Below, in pieces: positions 9,693 through 21,300 of a stretch of DNA of 64,000 nt. The position numbers were made by a program, and so were the translations under genes. The notes beneath the pieces are model-generated. The model saw only the letters and a program-made list of their open reading frames with translations. It made no database searches and was not told the origin of the DNA. This DNA is from Neelides folsomi (lineage: Eukaryota; Arthropoda; Collembola; Neelipleona; Neelidae), in the NCBI GenBank assembly GCA_034687125.1, contig JAQGBZ010000257.1:1-64000 (forward strand). The letters run 5' to 3'. Within the stretch, counting starts at the first letter, position 1. Every line of letters starts with the position of its first letter.

Positions 9693-12380
9693 ATGCTCAC
9701 CAAGAAAGTGACAAAGTCTTTCAACGTCCGTGTTACGACGATGGATGCCGAGCTTGAATTCGATCTTGGTGTAAGTTGAAATAAATTTACCGATTTATTA
9801 GCTATTTACCTCTCCAAATCATTTATAAAATTAAAATGTTATACATAATATTGAAAATACTATTCGATTATGGAATAATGTCTAATTGTTTTTATTAAAT
9901 TAGTGGAAGCAGAATGGAAGAGATTTATTTGAGCTTGTTTGTCGAACAATCGGATTGAGAGAAAGTTGGTTCTTTGGTCTCCAATACGAAGATGCAAAAG
10001 GAAATATCACATGGTTGAAGATGGACAAAAGAGGTTAATATTTAACTATGACAAAAATTCCGATTATCAGTTTTCAATTTGCAGTACGCGATCAAGGACT
10101 TCCTAAAGAAGACCCGGTGCCTTTCACATTTCTCGCCAAATTTTATCCTGAAGACGTTGCCGAAGAACTCGTCCAAGACATTACACAACATCTGTTTTTT
10201 CTTCAAATTAAACAAGCCATTTTAAACATGGACATTTACTGCCCACCTGAAGCATCTGTCCTACTTGCATCGTACGCCGTACAAGCGATGGTAAACCAAT
10301 TATATTATAATATTAAATTGCGTCTCTTTACAATAAGTATTTAATAAAGTTAAAATGAATTATTGTAAAATTATTTTTAGTTTGGTGATTACGACGAGCA
10401 AACCTATGCACCTGGATCTCTTGCATCTGAGGATCTCCTTCCTCAAAGAGTCATCGATCAATATCAAATGACGCCTGAAATGTGGGAGGATCGAATCAAA
10501 GTTTGGTATGCCGACCATCGAGAGATGTCGAGAGATGAAGCTGAAATGGAATATTTAAAAATTACTCAAGATCTGGATATGTATGGAGTTAATTACTTCC
10601 CAATAAGTGTAAGGAATTGTTAAATATTATTCATACTATTTGCTTCATAATCATGATCTTAAAATTATTAAAGAAATCTTTAAATGATTTAATGATTTTG
10701 TTTTTATTCAATGATTTGAATGTTTTTATAATTAGAATAAGAAAGACAGCGAATTGTGGTTGGGGGTCACATCGCTTGGCCTTAACATCTACGAGAAGGA
10801 AAACAAACTTACACCTAAAATCAGCTTCCCGTGGTCTGAAATTAGGAACATCAGTTTCGATGACAAAAAATTTACTATCAAGCCAGTTGACAAATCTTCG
10901 CCGAATTTTACTTTCCTCTCTCAAAAGATTCGCATGAACAAATTAATTCTCGAGCTATGCATTGGAAACCATGATCTTTTCATGAGAAGGCGCCGACCAG
11001 ACCCAATGGAGCTTCAACAAATGAAATCTCAAGCCAAGGAAGAAAAAATTAGGTGAATAATTTAAACCATTTTAAAATAGTATTATAACATTAAATAACA
11101 TTAACTAACATTTGTATTCATATGACATTTAAGAATTTAATTTTCCATTAATTCAATTGAAATAGACGTCAAATTGAAAGAAGTAAATTAGCGAGAGAAA
11201 AGCAACTGAGGGAGGCAGCTGAAAGGGAAAAGGCCATTTTAGAACAAAAGCTATTGGAATATCAAGAAGAGATAAGACAGGCTAAGGAAGCCCTGGTATG
11301 CAGCCATAATAAATAATTATATAATTATTATTTATTTAAATATGTACAAATGGTAAAAAAAATAAATATTGAAAAGATCCGGTCTGAAGAAGCCGCCGAA
11401 CTTCTAGCAGAAAAATCTCGAGTTGCTGAGGAAGAAGCCTCACTTCTCAATCAAAAAGCATCTGAAGCTGAAATGGAGGCTGAAAGAATGAGACAAACAA
11501 CAATCAAGGTAATCTTTTCTTCAACTTGCGATAATTTACCATTTAATTTATTAGCTACATGCTGTATTTAATAAAAGCAGGATATATTTTACAAACATGG
11601 GTCAAGGAATGTTAAAGTTAAGAGATGTTTATTTGTTAATTTGAATTTATTTATTTATTCATTTTAGACTGAAGAAGAAAAAATCATGATGGAGCAGCGA
11701 ATGTTGGAGACTGAACAAGTCGTGGCTCGAATCATGGCAGAATCCGACAAACGAACAGTTGAAGCCGATCGACTTAAAAACGAATTGCTGAAGGCTCGAA
11801 TGGCGGAAAAAGAAGCAAAAGAAAAATTGCTGCAGTTCCTCTCTGAACCTGCCGTCCAATATCCGCCTCTCATCCAGCCAACACCCGTATACTCCCACGG
11901 AACTTCCTTCAACATGGGGAGGATGGTCGGTGAGAAGGAAAATGATCAAATGCTGACTCCGGAGCCTCCAGCTCAACTCTTCCTTGCTCTTCATGACGAC
12001 ACGTATGGATGGGAGGACCCGCCACAGCAGGAATATGATCCAATAAGTGCAGAGATTGAGAAAGAGCGCTACGAGTATTTGGAAAAAAGTAAACATCTCC
12101 AAGAACAACTCAGAGAGCTCAAAACAGAGATTGAGGGGCTGAAGCTGGAAGAGAAACAAACTTCGTATGACCTTATTCACAAGGAACAAGTCATGCAAGG
12201 CCAAAACAAATATTCAACACTTAAGAAGGTAATTTCAAAATTCTAATTAATAACAAATTACATATTTTGTTTTATTAAAATGTATTACTATTTAAAACCA
12301 ATACATATTCACATTTTATTCTCTTTAAGATTAAATCCGGTTCAACAAAGTCGAGAGTTGCGTTTTTTGAAGAGCTTTGA
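9693..12380 (+). CDS. Mer: Merlin (NF2), FERM-domain tumour suppressor, nine coding exons
   Basis: Merlin links cortical actin and membrane receptors to Hippo signalling at cell junctions. Coding exons are 9693-9770, 9904-10033, 10085-10290, 10381-10608, 10736-11052, 11166-11295, 11377-11508, 11668-12228 and 12330-12380. All introns are GT-AG and phases agree, giving 610 aa (human 595). The FERM domain spans about residues 9-300 ([73 protein letters not shown]). The Merlin-specific ‘blue box’ YQMTPEM is intact at 166-172. A charged coiled coil covers about 300-465, then a Pro-rich linker. The C-terminal domain includes [13 protein letters not shown] and ends [10 protein letters not shown]. 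That ending lacks the ERM actin-binding tail, which separates it from moesin. The serine matching human S518 is S534, but its basic context is absent. The ATG has A at -3; the acceptor at 9664 implies an upstream 5' UTR exon. Confidence 0.97.
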
Positions 12381-13800
12381 TATTTATTTGAAATTATGAA
12401 GAAGGAGCTGAACTTTTTGTGTCAATGCAAGGAAATTGCAATTTCTCGTTATTGTTATATTATTATTATAACTAAAAGTATACTTGCACTCACATATGTG
12501 GCCTGCATTGTTTTGTTAGTTTATATTTTTCGAAATTATTTTGTATGTAAATGTAACATGATATTTAATTTTTAATCCAATTGTTAGTCAAATTTTCTAT
12601 GAAAATTTTGTGTTAAAATGCTATATTTATTTGAGAGTTTATTCTGTGGGCCATATTACCATTATGTTCCTTTATACGAAAAGTCGAAAATTGCTTTTTA
12701 TATCATTTATTTTTACGTTTGCTTATTATTACTGATAGTGAATAAAATGTTTTAATTGTATCTCGTAGGTTTGCAACAACATTGCAATAATTCATTTCTC
12801 TGTAGAGTTTAAATTAACGAATTCACGTTTAAGCTCTCAAGTTATTTATTAATTTTGACAGTCTCAAGTACTCGAACTTAAATATAAAGAAATTGACATT
12901 AAGGAATTACCTATTGACAAATCATTTTTAATTACATTTTTAACGAATTATTGTGTTTCAGCTAAATAATAATATTAGTCATGTTTGACGATGTGCCTTA
13001 AATGTAAATGAAATTTGACAATACAATCGAGCGAATATCTTTTATATTACAATCTCGTTACCACAATCGAAATTAATCTTAACAATGAGTAATTTTTGGC
13101 AACTATATTGCTTATGTATTAATAATTATACTCTAATCATGAAATCGGCCTCTTTATTGAAAAACCCCAAATATTTCCACCGATACTTACTACTTATGTC
13201 GAATAATTATTATATTTTAGAAATCGGTTATATTGTAGTAATGCAAATCTTAATGATTCTCAATTAATTTGAAAACTTATTTGAAACAGTCAGGATTTCC
13301 AATGATCATTATAACTCTTGCCTTTGATTAATTGATGAATGCAAGAAACAAAGATAAAGTTAATGAGCGAAGAGGAAATTGTAAAAACTGTTTAGTTATG
13401 CTACTATATTGACAGTTATCGAATTCAAATCATATCGGTGGGAATCAACTGTGGTTTTTTCAATTTCGAGTTTGTCGATTTTGTATATAACGTATCATAT
13501 ACTACCTAATACTTAAATAATTAATATTTTAATATATTACAATGTAAAAGTATTTCTAAAATAAATAGAGACATTACTTAACATGTTATGTTATTATTTA
13601 TTATCCTTGCTATATGCAATCTTGTTATAAGTATAAAAGTCATAAAATGCACATCCATAAATAAAACAGCTCAGGGTAACTGTTTCAATTAATTCATATT
13701 AAAATGCTAGGTTAAATATTGCATGTACATGGAGTATAAAGTATTACAATTAATACTTTATTTATTACTAACGTTATTTACAAAATATTCTTGAGGCGAA
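12381..13800. other. Merlin 3' UTR and AT-rich 3' flank
   Basis: AT-rich sequence after the Merlin stop codon. The first canonical AATAAA on the plus strand after the stop is at 12741-12746, which would give a 3' UTR of roughly 0.4 kb. Nothing coding is visible beyond it. Confidence 0.6.
12741..12746 (+). terminator. Poly(A) signal AATAAA for Merlin
   Basis: Canonical hexamer 361 bp after the stop codon, followed by a TGTTTTAATTGT-type U/GU-rich stretch. The assignment rests on position and motif only. Confidence 0.5.
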
Positions 13801-15050
13801 AAATGTTTTTTTCTCGGGAACTCAGAGTCAGTTACTCCTTTCATTCATAGATAACAGAGATAATGTCCACTCTTGAGACACCGCCAATGCAACCACAGTC
13901 ACTGTCACAGGTCATCAAACATGGGACAGGAGGTCAGGGGGCTAAATGACCGGGCGATTTTACCTCTTCGATTCCAGTTCCCTGTTCATTAAGTTCCATG
14001 TTAGCCCATTTATCAAGAATATTGTATATAGAATCCATAATGGAAAATATATGGTCGAAGCAATAGAGTAATTCATGAAATCGTCCAAGTTATTAATGGA
14101 GATTGAAAAATTGTTTGATTTGTTTTTGTTTTCATAGGATCATATCCTCAAGCGATGAACTTCAATTTGGATGCTCTCAGCGAAGTAGGAATCCCCAATT
14201 AATTGTTTCTCCTTACATCCATCCACAAATCCACACATACTCCTTACATCCATCGACAGGGCAAAGTAGCTTTAAACTTATTATTATTATTACCATCACT
14301 CAGTCAGTCAGTCCACATACAATTAAATCGTATACACCCATTATATTCTCTTGAGCGTACCTCGACAATTATGGTTACATATACATACCTACATATAGTT
14401 AATGTGTTGTCTAAATACTACCAACAATAGAATGTCCCTCGCCCCTACCTGGATCATGTTGTTACGGTATGAATAATATGAAGAGATAATGAGAACCTCC
14501 TACGTATGTGTGTACCTTTGGTTCATGCTAATATTCTCCATACGATTAGTTGAAAGATCATGCCAATGATTTTTTCCCGTCTGAGTCCTCGTCATTTTCC
14601 TTTTATTGATTCCTCGTTTGATTTCAAATCCTCATTGCTATTTCCTCCGCATACTCAATTTCCTTTCAAATCAATTACGTCTTTTGATATCAGTTACTAA
14701 ATTGAAAATCCCACTTGTATAACAGGTACCAATGAGAGTAATAACATGTTAGGTTTTTATTAAGTCCTTGCCTATTTTGCTTAAGTATCTTTACAATTTA
14801 ATAACTTTATACTGTGTTAAATTCTATTCATATTAGTGTCACATTTTTGAATTATATCAGTAGCTAATAAATTCATAAGTATATCTTATACTACATATTA
14901 CATATTATAAAAATTGTATTTATAAGAGTATAGTATATCCAAGAATAATATCTGCTACAAATATATTAAGTGATATATCATACAAATATGATTGCTACAA
15001 GATCGAACTTATAAACACAGAGAGTCGTTAGATTGAAAAATATTTTATTA
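13801..15050. other. Non-coding: GC-richer block 13.85-14.0 kb, then AT-rich DNA
   Basis: No gene seen. The block at 13,850-14,000 carries three nuclear-receptor half-sites (listed separately). The 15-mer CTCCTTACATCCATC occurs at 14,209-14,223 and again at 14,240-14,254, a 31-bp period. From 14,720 onward the DNA is AT-rich. Confidence 0.5.
13909..13951. promoter_or_regulatory. Cluster of nuclear-receptor half-sites
   Basis: AGGTCA occurs at 13,909-13,914 and 13,931-13,936, and the opposite-strand half TGACC at 13,947-13,951. All fall within 43 bp of a GC-richer block 1.5 kb past Merlin. Spacing between the last two is wide, so monomer (FTZ-F1/HR38-like) or looped binding is more likely than a classic dimer. 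Motif matches only. Confidence 0.3.
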
Positions 15051-17000
15051 TTCTTAAAGTTCTTATACGAATCATTACAAAGCGTCACTATTCCCTGTCA
15101 TGTGTTTAACTTTTAACTTAAAATTCAACGCGGAGGCTAACCGTTCAGCTCAACCGACAAATCTCTCATCATAACGAGTTTACATTTCAATGTCAATTTG
15201 TATCCTCATTTTTAATCTAACTTTATGTATCATTCAATACCGCCTTTTCTCCCACAAATTACTTCAAACCTTTTTACTACTCAATTTTTATACTTCTTGT
15301 GTGATTGCTCTCTGATATTTAATACGTATCTTTTATATATGTAAATTAGCTTTTTATATTATATGTACCTTACATTATTAATTACATATGAGTATCAAAA
15401 AGAACATTAAAAAAGAAAAATATTTGACACATTTACGGTTAATGTAGAGTTGTAAAATGTTTTAAGTAAAGTAAAGCTCCTTGAAGAATTAGACAGATAG
15501 AGAAAAATTGAATAATTGTAAAAAATTGATAAAATAAAAGCTGTATAAAGATTAATTAATGTTGGTTCTCGGATCTCCAAATGTTTGATTGATGATTTGA
15601 GATTGATTTTAATAATAGTATGATCGGATGACTTCTACACCACTCTGAGGGACACGGAGTGGAAGTTGGATAAAGAGTCGAAAGTAATTAATCGCCCTGC
15701 TCAAATCCACTCCATTGACCCATATATACAATATCATATAAATTTTATATCTCAAAGTGAGTATATCGCAGTGCACCTACACTGCATATAAATATATAAT
15801 GTCCATTATAAGTATGATGGGAGAGATGAATTTGATGTATCTTGATCTTATCAATCCATCTCATGAGTATAATCCCTTGCTCATCAACATAGGAATTCCA
15901 TCACTTCGACGAGATGCGGCGCGTCTTCCGAGTCGACCTCAAACACGCGAACCAAGCGATTGAGCGACTTCGACTCAATCAAGTCCCCGACTCAAGTGGG
16001 ATCGTCAGCCAAGTTTCATACCTTGCCTCAGGTTCAAACAACACTTCATAAATCCAATCAATGAGTTGATCATATTTATCATATCATGCACTTAGGGATT
16101 GAAATCCGCGTAGGATCTACGACATGAAAGGAACGAAGAAGAGTGGGAAGGAACTGAATAGAAGCCATTCACAAGCAAAATCCCAATCTTGATATAAACC
16201 AGAGTCAACCGGGTAATTTTTCACCTATACAGGTAGTCATTTTAAGACGATTTTTTACGATCGACACCAATCTCACATATATTATAAAATTCCTCAATCG
16301 CTAGTTGTTCTCATTAAGAGTTTCAAAGTAATAAATATAAAAAGTAATTTTAATATAAGAGCCAAGCCAAGAAGCACTTTGGTGAGAAATGAAATGAATC
16401 ATGGGAATTAAAACGAGTTGAATTATCAGAGATATATGTAAGCCAATAAGAGTATGAGTACATTACCTAATGATAAATATTAAACGTAAGTATACTTATA
16501 TACTGTCTAATTAACGTCATTGTCCAAGCGTCTAAATTAAAAGTGATAGCTAAAAGGGGAATAAATATGAAAAGTAAAAGGGCTCAACTGTAATATACAC
16601 CGATAATAGTTATGCGAGTGTGAGTATACAAATGACTAAAAAGGCGCCAACTTCTTCAATAAAATATTTTATAAATATATGTAATATGTACTATAAAGGT
16701 ATATGTTTATAACTTGTAAAATATAATATCTTTTAGTATTTTTATTTGCATACCTAATACATTTTGTGCTTGTATATTGGTATGGGACAGGTTCCCTGAC
16801 TTCTTAGTTTTTAATGACCGGACAATGAATTCAATTAGTGGAGGTTCCAGTGAAATACATAGAGGTAATCAACAATGATTCATTTTTACTCATTCAATAA
16901 AATTTTTGTTAAAATTTAAATTTAAATTACCAGAATTGCTTAAAGTGTAACAATGAAATAATGATAATATATAAATTTTATTCTCATATAATTCACTATA
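15051..17000. other. Non-coding: two GC-richer patches in AT-rich DNA
   Basis: No gene seen. Patches at about 15,600-15,720 and 15,890-16,220 are richer in CpG; the second includes an imperfect hairpin at 15,958-15,980. The remainder is AT-rich and frame-poor. Confidence 0.5.
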
Positions 17001-17750
17001 GTTGTACAGATAGTTTCATAAGTACTTAATGTGTTTACGTTGAGCATCATCGCAATGCACATCCTGAGCATGGAACTCATCATGTTTTTGAAAGGGTGGA
17101 ATGAAAAGTTCGTTTTTATGAAGTGTCCTTAAAAGAAGTTCCTTCGTTTTGAGAGGTTGGGATTTTCCTTCTCGGACGGTATTTGCATGACAATTGGCTC
17201 GAGTCTCGTAGTCCTCCGAGACTCTATTTTCAAAAATGTCAACTGGCATCCAACAAATTGCCTACACTCCACATTAATTTGTCTACCATTTTTTCTTGTC
17301 TTTAATCATAAGGGAGGGTCGGTGGGAGGGCAAGGACCCAGTTTTTGTCCTCTCCGTCCCCTTCTCCCAATCACCTACTCATGATTGATGTCCTCGAAGG
17401 ATTCAAATTCTTGGTCCGATCTCCATTCCTCACCTCCGCCCCTCCGCCCCCTTCAAAAACGGACCAAGTATTACATAATAGGATTAATCCCTTTACATGG
17501 ATACTTTATTACTCTTGTTATTCATACGACTCTTGACGTTTCACTTTAATGGAGAAAAAACCTCCTGCTCATGCGATCGTAAATTGATCGTTTGTGAATT
17601 GGATGATTCGACCACATGATACTTTAATCATTTAATCCTTCCAGTCCCACATATCCCCGCGGACATGTTGAAGACGCCTTGCGAAACTGACCAATTCAAT
17701 CGAACATGGACTCGGATTGTGAGACGGCAGTGGGGGTGTCGAGAACTCTT

Positions 17751-17768
17751 GGAATGTGGTGGAATGTG
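17751..17768 (+). promoter_or_regulatory. Tandem Scalloped/TEAD-type sites
   Basis: GGAATGTG occurs at 17,751-17,758 and again at 17,761-17,768, exactly 10 bp (one helical turn) apart. GGAATG is the core bound by TEAD/Scalloped, the DNA partner of Yorkie/YAP. Binding is inferred from sequence alone; a slippage duplication could give the same pattern. Confidence 0.4.
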
Positions 17769-17798
17769 CCTGGGGAGTGAAAAGGGGTTGCCCCCCGT

Positions 17799-17815
17799 GG
17801 GTGAACCCTTCACCC
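17799..17815. promoter_or_regulatory. Perfect 7-bp inverted repeat GGGTGAA-n3-TTCACCC
   Basis: The arms at 17,799-17,805 and 17,809-17,815 are exact complements with a CCC centre. It lies 31 bp past the paired GGAATG sites. It resembles a site for a symmetric dimeric factor; no specific protein is assigned. Confidence 0.4.
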
Positions 17816-18360
17816 GGTTTCTCCCCGGAGTATCCGAAAAGAGAAGGAACAACAAACGCTGGGTGGTTGTTGAGGGAATGATGGGGAGCGTCTCCAAGTT
17901 CCAGCATCCACTGACGACCCTTTCGACTGCCCGACGCGTATCAACATGAGAACAACGGGTGGGCAAATACAAAGGAACGGGTTGAGGAGGAGAAAAAAGT
18001 TTCTTCTTCCCAGCGGTGTCCCTTTTGCCTATGTCTGCTGATTCCTAATGACCCTTCTTGCCTTCCATTTCCATCCTCGACGGAGAAGACAATCGTTTCC
18101 AAAACTCATGCTCGAGAAATTATTGAACCGGAGATCCTTCAATTCTCCTTCCTCATCTACATAATCTCTCTGCGTCCGTCCCCGTGTACACAAACCGGCC
18201 CAACACGCCACTACTTTTCTAATTTCACGACAATGATACAGCCGGACATGTGAGGAAAGTTCTTGGAAAGATACAGATAAGATACATTGAAGGCCCATAC
18301 AAAATTCCGACATAACCCCACAACTTTTCAATGCATACAACATTCAATATTATATAAAAG

Positions 18361-21300
18361 TAAATTTTCAAAGCTTCGTGTATGAAAAATCCCTAATATG
18401 CAAATCTACATTTCACATTCGCAACAAGAGATAACTTTTGGCCGTTTGTTTCTAATATCAGTTTCACCAATTCAAAAATCGTGTTTCTTCATTTCATTAG
18501 ATAATTTTCCGTCACTTCATAAAGAATCTACATATGTATCTACTACAAGTATCTTTATAAAATATGTGTCCACTTTTTTATGCTGAGCTAGTTTTCTTAA
18601 ACTAATAATATATAATTGAAATAAAATTTTATAGTAGTTAGATGTACGAACATTAGCATGTAATTATTAATTATGAATAACTACTATTGCTCTACATACA
18701 TACAAGTAATACATACAAGTAACAAACGCTATTTAAACATTTATATCAATTAGTAGAAAAGCATTTATAGGTATGTTGAAAGAATCTTTACAATTTTCTA
18801 ATGAAGGAATGAAGAATAAGGGAAATGAATCCCGTCCGTATATGGATGTCATCTCGGGTTTTAATTCTGTCTACCTTGATCGAGTCCATGCAGAGACACG
18901 CCGCAAAGAGTTATGAATGAAAAACATGGAAGTTTGGTTTTCTCCTTGGGTTTTCTCATTGAGTGTGAAATATTTACGAGACTGGCGGAAACGAATCTCC
19001 TCCTTCTGAACCACTCACAATCAAAGATTAAGAATTTCTCCCGGGATCAAAAGAGAGATTTGAATAGGCAGGCAAAGTGGGATGAGTCCGGCTCGACTCC
19101 TAAATGCTCCCAAGTCCAAATGGTATGGAGGATGAGTCTGGGTGGGCAGAGAGATGACTCGGGCGCTTTTCATATTTTCTTTTCCACTATTCAGAGAGAA
19201 GAGGAGGGCTTTTGTTGACAGAAGGAAGGATAAATCTCATCTTGTGCTTTACATTTAAATAAATACGAGTTCTTTCCACTTCTTTTATTCATTTCACTCC
19301 TCATCTTCCCCTGATTGACTTCAAATTCAATGGGGGAATATTTTGAAAAGAAAGGGTGGGAAAAGTGTGAGTTTCACTCTCATTCACATTCTCAAGTTGG
19401 GAAGCTGAGAGCGACCACCTCTGTAATGGAACATGGAAATTACAAAATAAAATTTCAAAAGTCATACATGTATGCACATGAGGAGTTGCACAAAAAATTT
19501 ATTATGCTTTCAGACCATAATAAAATTTTATATAAGAATATATTTGAATTGCATACCACAAGTGTACGTAGATATTATTCCCCCAATAGACGACGTTTGC
19601 CTGCGTGAAGACATTAAAAGTGAATTTCATCCTTTCAAATTTAGACATTTGTTGTATTGAGAAGAGGGAAGAGTGAGTGTTGGAAGGTTGTTTAATTTGA
19701 GAAAGATGATTGATTAAGAAAGGAAAAAGTGGGACGACCTCCAAAGGTGAAAAGATGAGAGGAGACCGTCCCTCTCCGACACGTGAAAATAGTGATGAGA
19801 CTGATGAGGGAACTCGATGACAAAATGTCTTAGAAGTGAATAGATGAGAAATTTCCACGCAGTCTCACCTCTCCATCTTCCACAACAATGAGGAAAGGAT
19901 CGTGAGGGAAAATGAGCTCATTCAAACTCACCTCATACATTTACCCCCGACCTCAAATGTCCAAAATAGAATTCACCCTTAAGTCCATCACACATTATCT
20001 CTCCGACTTAACGGCGCTTTTCCCCCTATCTCTAATTTTATTTATGGAGAAAGAAATTGGAAAATGATGATCACACTGTGAGCTACTCGGGCTCTTTCCA
20101 TACAGGTGAGTCTCATATAGAGTAGACCTCAAATAAGTATAACTCAAATATTCCTTATTGAATAATAATGGATGAGGACTTGGCCCATTTATATCAATTT
20201 TCGTGTCATTGGGTTCAAGGGTGAGGGAGGAGGAAGATATACTCATGACTATGTGTATTGATGAATGGAAGAAGGGAAATGTCACTTTTGAGGCTTAAAT
20301 ATGGATTAGGGGTGAGACGGAGTTTCTCATTGTCCGCTCACATGATGAGCATACGAGGGATGAGGCTCACATCCCTCTTGGAGATCCCTGGTCAAGATAG
20401 AGAAAACCCCCAACAGAAGATATACAAAAAATATTGTATATATTTGAGGCGAATAAATGAGTGAGTGGATGTTGGAGATTCGAAGCCTCTCAATCATCTC
20501 ACAGAACGAGACTACTTCAACTTATCCCAATGTAACATCAATGCACAAAACGTGGGCTCGTACTTACTTACTACTAGGAGGCTTAATAAGTATAATAAAT
20601 ATATGTTCTATTATACACCACAATATATAGGTATTGATACATCAAGTTTAACTCATAAAGTAAAATACATCTAAGTAAGATGGATAGAGAAATGAGTTTA
20701 AATATAAATTGTGTATTTTTATTCCTGATAAATATATTTAAATTGTTTGGATATGCTTTTATATGTTTGGTATAGAGGTGAAAATTTGTTTGAAGGCCCT
20801 TCTTGGTATTATGAATATCAGAGTTTTGAATCTCTCAAATCTTGTCGTTGTTTTCGCTCTGTCTTTCCTCCCTTTCGTGATTGTTCCCTGCTAAGCATCA
20901 ACTTTTTTACATCTCTCCCCGAGTCTTTGACTCCGGAAACACAACTTTCATCATAGGAGAAATAGTTTGAATGCTGCAAGGGTCGAAGTTCTAAGAACCC
21001 ACACAAGATCAGCTTTTCCCTTCTTGTCATCGAAGGAGTTGGAAAAGGCGAGAAGGATGGAAAATAAGAAAATGGAAAAGATTGTGTCCGGAAAGCCACT
21101 TCCCTACTGCGAGGACCCTCAAAATAAATATCTTTCCTAAATGAATCTGTCCAACTCTTTGCCTCGATCCCTTCGAAGTTGATCTAAAATGATGATAGGG
21201 AAGAACAAGTCTCCCCTCGCGACATTTCTACAAAGGACTAAAATGTATAAAAGGCAAACTCTCCGATAATTTCATTTTCCATATTTATCAGTCCTTCTTA
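18361..21300. other. Non-coding: three GC-richer blocks
   Basis: No gene seen. GC-richer blocks are at about 18,780-19,250, 19,310-20,540 and 20,800-21,240, separated by AT-rich DNA. A CACGTG E-box, the type bound by bHLH-zipper factors, is at 19,780-19,785. Direct repeats of a TACATACAAGTA-like phrase lie near 18,690-18,720. Confidence 0.45.

Larger units (their letters stand above)
17001..18360. other. Long GC-richer non-coding block (candidate regulatory DNA)
   Basis: One of the largest CpG-containing blocks between Merlin and four-jointed. Short open frames occur on both strands at 17,630-17,970, but with no domain, splice pattern or codon bias that singles one out. It holds the paired GGAATG site and the GGGTGAA palindrome listed separately. 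I infer regulatory rather than coding function. Confidence 0.4.
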
